NCBI GenBank assembly: GCA_000597885.1
Contig: CP004371.1
Location: 4,369,001-4,433,000 of the forward strand
DNA from: Flammeovirgaceae bacterium 311
Lineage (GTDB): Bacteria; Bacteroidota; Bacteroidia; Cytophagales; Cyclobacteriaceae
Direction: 5' to 3'
DNA: 64,000 nucleotides
Shown here in pieces: positions 62,213 to 64,000 of the stretch. The position numbers and the translations under genes were made by a program. Below the pieces are notes generated by a model. The model saw only the letters and a list, made by a program, of their open reading frames with translations. It was not told the DNA's origin and did not search any database. Position 1 is the first letter of the stretch, and each line of letters starts with the position of its first letter.

Positions 62213-63559
62213 ATGAAAAAAGCAAGCAATAAAACAGCTGTAGTTATCGGAGGGAGCATGGCAGGACTACTTGCCACACGGGTATTAAGTGATCACTTCC
62301 ATGAGGTGATCCTTATTGAAAGTGACAAAATGAAAAACATTCCCGAGTCTCGCAAAGGTCAGCCACAGACGCGCCATGTGCACGTCTTGCTGGCCCGGGG
62401 CTTTCAGGTTATGAGCCACTATTTTCCTGATTTGTCTCAAAGCGTAAAAAGAGAGGGAGGGCTTGTGGTTGACTTAGGTCAGAATATGCGTTGGTATTGC
62501 TATGGAGGATATAGGCAACGTTTTGATCTGGGAGTGGAAGCAGTTATATCTGACAGAACTTTTTTGGAATGCCATATCCGAAAGAGAGTAGTAGATTTAC
62601 CTAATGTAAAGGTGCTTGATGGTTTTAGAGTAGACAAATTGCTTTCGACCGATGAGCACGACCATATTACAGGTGTAAAAATAAAGCAACAGGACCAGCA
62701 GGACAACACCCAAACACTCCTTACCGACCTGGTGATAGACTGTAGTGGACGTAGCTCCAAATCTGCCAAATGGTTAGCCGAACTAGGATATCCTAAAGCC
62801 CCCAAGAGCGTGGTAACCTGCGGAACAGGTTATACAACACGCCTGTATCAACGAAATACTGAAGAATCAGGCAGTAAAGACTGGGTTTTCATTACCCCGG
62901 AGGCCCCTAAAGAATATCGGGGTGGTGGAGTATTTCCTATTGAAGGTAATCGCTGGATTGTATCCTTAGGAGGCTGGCATGGCAATCATGCACCTAAGGA
63001 TGAAGCCGGCTTCCTTGAATTTGCCCGGAGCTTACCGGCACCCGACATATATGATATTATCCGTCGCTCAAAGCCTCTCTCCGATTTTTCAATTTATAAA
63101 TATCCGGCCAGCACCCGTCACCACTATGAAAAAATCAAAAACTTCCCGCAGCGTTACCTGATCATAGGAGATGCTCTGTGCAGCTTTAATCCGCTTTATG
63201 GCCAGGGAATGACTTCAGCTGCGCTTCAGGCAGCAACATTAGATAGGCTTTTACAGGAGCGTGACGGTTCGTTAGAGGGAATAAGCAAAATTTTTTTTAA
63301 ACGTGCAGCGAAAATTGTGGCAATACCCTGGCAAACGGCAGTAGGCGAGGATTTTCGTTTTCCGGAAACCGGGGGTAGAAAACCTCCCGGCACGGATCTC
63401 ATCAATGCCTATACAGCCAGAATACATCGAGTTACTCACTATGACGCAGTCGTTGGTTTAGCATTTTTTAAAGTTCTTAATATGATTAAATCACCTGTGA
63501 GTCTTTTTCATCCCCGCATCCTATGGCGCGTTCTTTTCAGCAAAAAAGCAAAAGCTTAA
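62213..63559 (+). CDS. FAD-dependent monooxygenase/hydroxylase
   Basis: The 448-residue cytoplasmic flavoprotein has an N-terminal dinucleotide-binding fold AVVIGGSMAGLLATRVLSDH ending in acidic Glu (ILIE). DLVIDCSGRSSKSAKW stands at the usual DG/CSGR position, and GDALCSFNPLYGQGMTSAAL is the second FAD-binding motif. This places it with aromatic-hydroxylase/halogenase-like FAD monooxygenases. No tryptophan-halogenase WxWxIP motif is present. I chose ATG 62213, immediately before the Rossmann fold. No neighbouring pathway genes indicate the substrate. Confidence 0.85.
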   Translation: MKKASNKTAVVIGGSMAGLLATRVLSDHFHEVILIESDKMKNIPESRKGQPQTRHVHVLLARGFQVMSHYFPDLSQSVKREGGLVVDLGQNMRWYCYGGYRQRFDLGVEAVISDRTFLECHIRKRVVDLPNVKVLDGFRVDKLLSTDEHDHITGVKIKQQDQQDNTQTLLTDLVIDCSGRSSKSAKWLAELGYPKAPKSVVTCGTGYTTRLYQRNTEESGSKDWVFITPEAPKEYRGGGVFPIEGNRWIVSLGGWHGNHAPKDEAGFLEFARSLPAPDIYDIIRRSKPLSDFSIYKYPASTRHHYEKIKNFPQRYLIIGDALCSFNPLYGQGMTSAALQAATLDRLLQERDGSLEGISKIFFKRAAKIVAIPWQTAVGEDFRFPETGGRKPPGTDLINAYTARIHRVTHYDAVVGLAFFKVLNMIKSPVSLFHPRILWRVLFSKKAKA

Positions 63560-63660
63560 AATACGTGTTGACTACTACACCTTTCTTTCAAATGTGATAA
63601 AATAAAATTTTCCATGTGGCTACTAGTTCCGCTTATAGCGCTAGCCTTTGGCACATAAAA

Positions 63661-63690
63661 AAAGCCCTTCAGTTTTAACTGAAGGGCTTT
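63661..63690 (-). terminator. Terminator of the initiator tRNA transcript
   Basis: A perfect 14-bp stem (AAAGCCCTTCAGTT with its complement, TT loop). It is followed on the minus strand by further T and lies just 3' of the tRNA. Confidence 0.85.
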
Positions 63691-63695
63691 ACTAG

Positions 63696-63768
<73 letters not shown>

Positions 63769-63864
63769 ATATATCTTTCTCTTACGAGTATTTCGAACTA
63801 TCGGTTGCTTCAAGTGTTTTCTTTTAAAACCTTTCGCCATTTGGTTATAGCGGTGAAGCGGATA

Positions 63865-63895
63865 CAAAAGTAGTGGGTTTTTAAATCTAATGCAA
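63865..63895 (-). promoter_or_regulatory. Promoter of the initiator tRNA (TTG-N20-TACTTTTG)
   Basis: On the minus strand, TTG (63895-63893), a 20-bp spacer and TACTTTTG (63872-63865). A leader of about 90 nt would precede the tRNA. Confidence 0.45.
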
Positions 63896-63903
63896 TACCT
63901 TTG
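63896..63903 (+). promoter_or_regulatory. -7 box (TACCTTTG) of the gene entering at 63921
   Basis: TACCTTTG matches the consensus and directly abuts the -33 TTG of the divergent tRNA promoter. The ATG follows 17 bp later. Confidence 0.5.
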
Positions 63904-63920
63904 CTGAAATTTTTTTAAGA

Positions 63921-64000
63921 ATGCAGGAAGAAGAACCACAACATGAACAAACCAATGCCCCTGAACCAACAGGAGAGCCCCGGCCACAGCCTGCGGAAAT
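63921..64000 (+). CDS. 5' end of an unidentified protein gene (runs off window)
   Basis: An ATG at 63921 opens a frame that stays open for 26 codons to the window edge. The visible sequence is Glu/Gln/Pro-rich (MQEEEPQHEQTNAPEPTGE), a disordered N-terminal tail with no signal peptide. A TACCTTTG promoter box stands 17 bp upstream, which supports the start. The product cannot be named from this piece. Confidence 0.45.
   Translation, partial: MQEEEPQHEQTNAPEPTGEPRPQPAE

Overview
The window is ordinary-looking chromosome of a Bacteroidota bacterium, most likely of the order Cytophagales. The signs are a fused SecDF protein, type IX secretion (T9SS) C-terminal sorting domains, DUF3857/transglutaminase proteins, SPII lipoproteins with an acidic export-type motif right after the lipobox Cys, an LptD-like outer-membrane protein, Bacteroidota-type promoters (TTG, a 17-20 bp spacer, TAnnTTTG) and A-rich leaders without strong Shine-Dalgarno sequences. 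Base composition is moderate and even. I see no insertion sequence, prophage or CRISPR array.

Layout. 1-2.9 kb: the C-terminal part of a membrane histidine kinase whose stop codon lies in a 15-bp minisatellite, then an outer-membrane beta-barrel protein. 2.9-10.2 kb: envelope and metabolic genes (SirB1/transglutaminase-like protein, acyl-CoA carboxylase beta subunit, MlaD, N-acetylmuramoyl-L-alanine amidase, divergent LptD-like protein). 10.4-15.7 kb: lipoprotein dipeptidase, secreted TIM-barrel protein, lysS and a headless T9SS-cargo fragment. 16.2-21 kb: three paralogous surface lipoproteins, the first separated from the other two by proline dehydrogenase on the opposite strand. 21-26.7 kb: dxs with an alpha/beta hydrolase, scpA with a flippase-like membrane protein, and ndk. 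26.9-31.8 kb: two runs of closely packed genes (nrnA-FKBP; FKBP-rdgB-udk-ktrA). 31.9-41.3 kb: a small orphan exported protein, secDF, a large FAD/Fe-S oxidoreductase and a zinc metalloprotease. 41.8-43.7 kb: a DNA methyltransferase converging on a PD-(D/E)XK nuclease-like protein, a candidate restriction-modification pair. 44-46.3 kb: galK-galT. 46.4-53.5 kb: a T9SS beta-propeller protein, two DUF3857 proteins (one with an apparently dead transglutaminase site), a Crp/Fnr regulator and a DUF1059 protein. 53.7-57.3 kb: gamma-glutamyltransferase-like protein and carboxylesterase. 57.5-64 kb: small proteins, a gene-poor stretch with hairpins, an ECF sigma factor, a secreted TIM-barrel protein, a FAD monooxygenase, initiator tRNA and the start of one more gene.

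Much of the window serves the cell envelope: protein export (SecDF), LPS and lipid handling (LptD, MlaD), peptidoglycan hydrolysis, periplasmic folding (FKBPs) and secreted hydrolases. The rest is housekeeping (lysS, dxs, ndk, scpA, rdgB, udk, nrnA) and catabolism (Leloir galactose genes, proline dehydrogenase, acyl-CoA carboxylase). The most system-like novelty candidate is the methyltransferase/nuclease pair at 41.8-43.7 kb. The lipoprotein triad and the DUF3857 pair come next.
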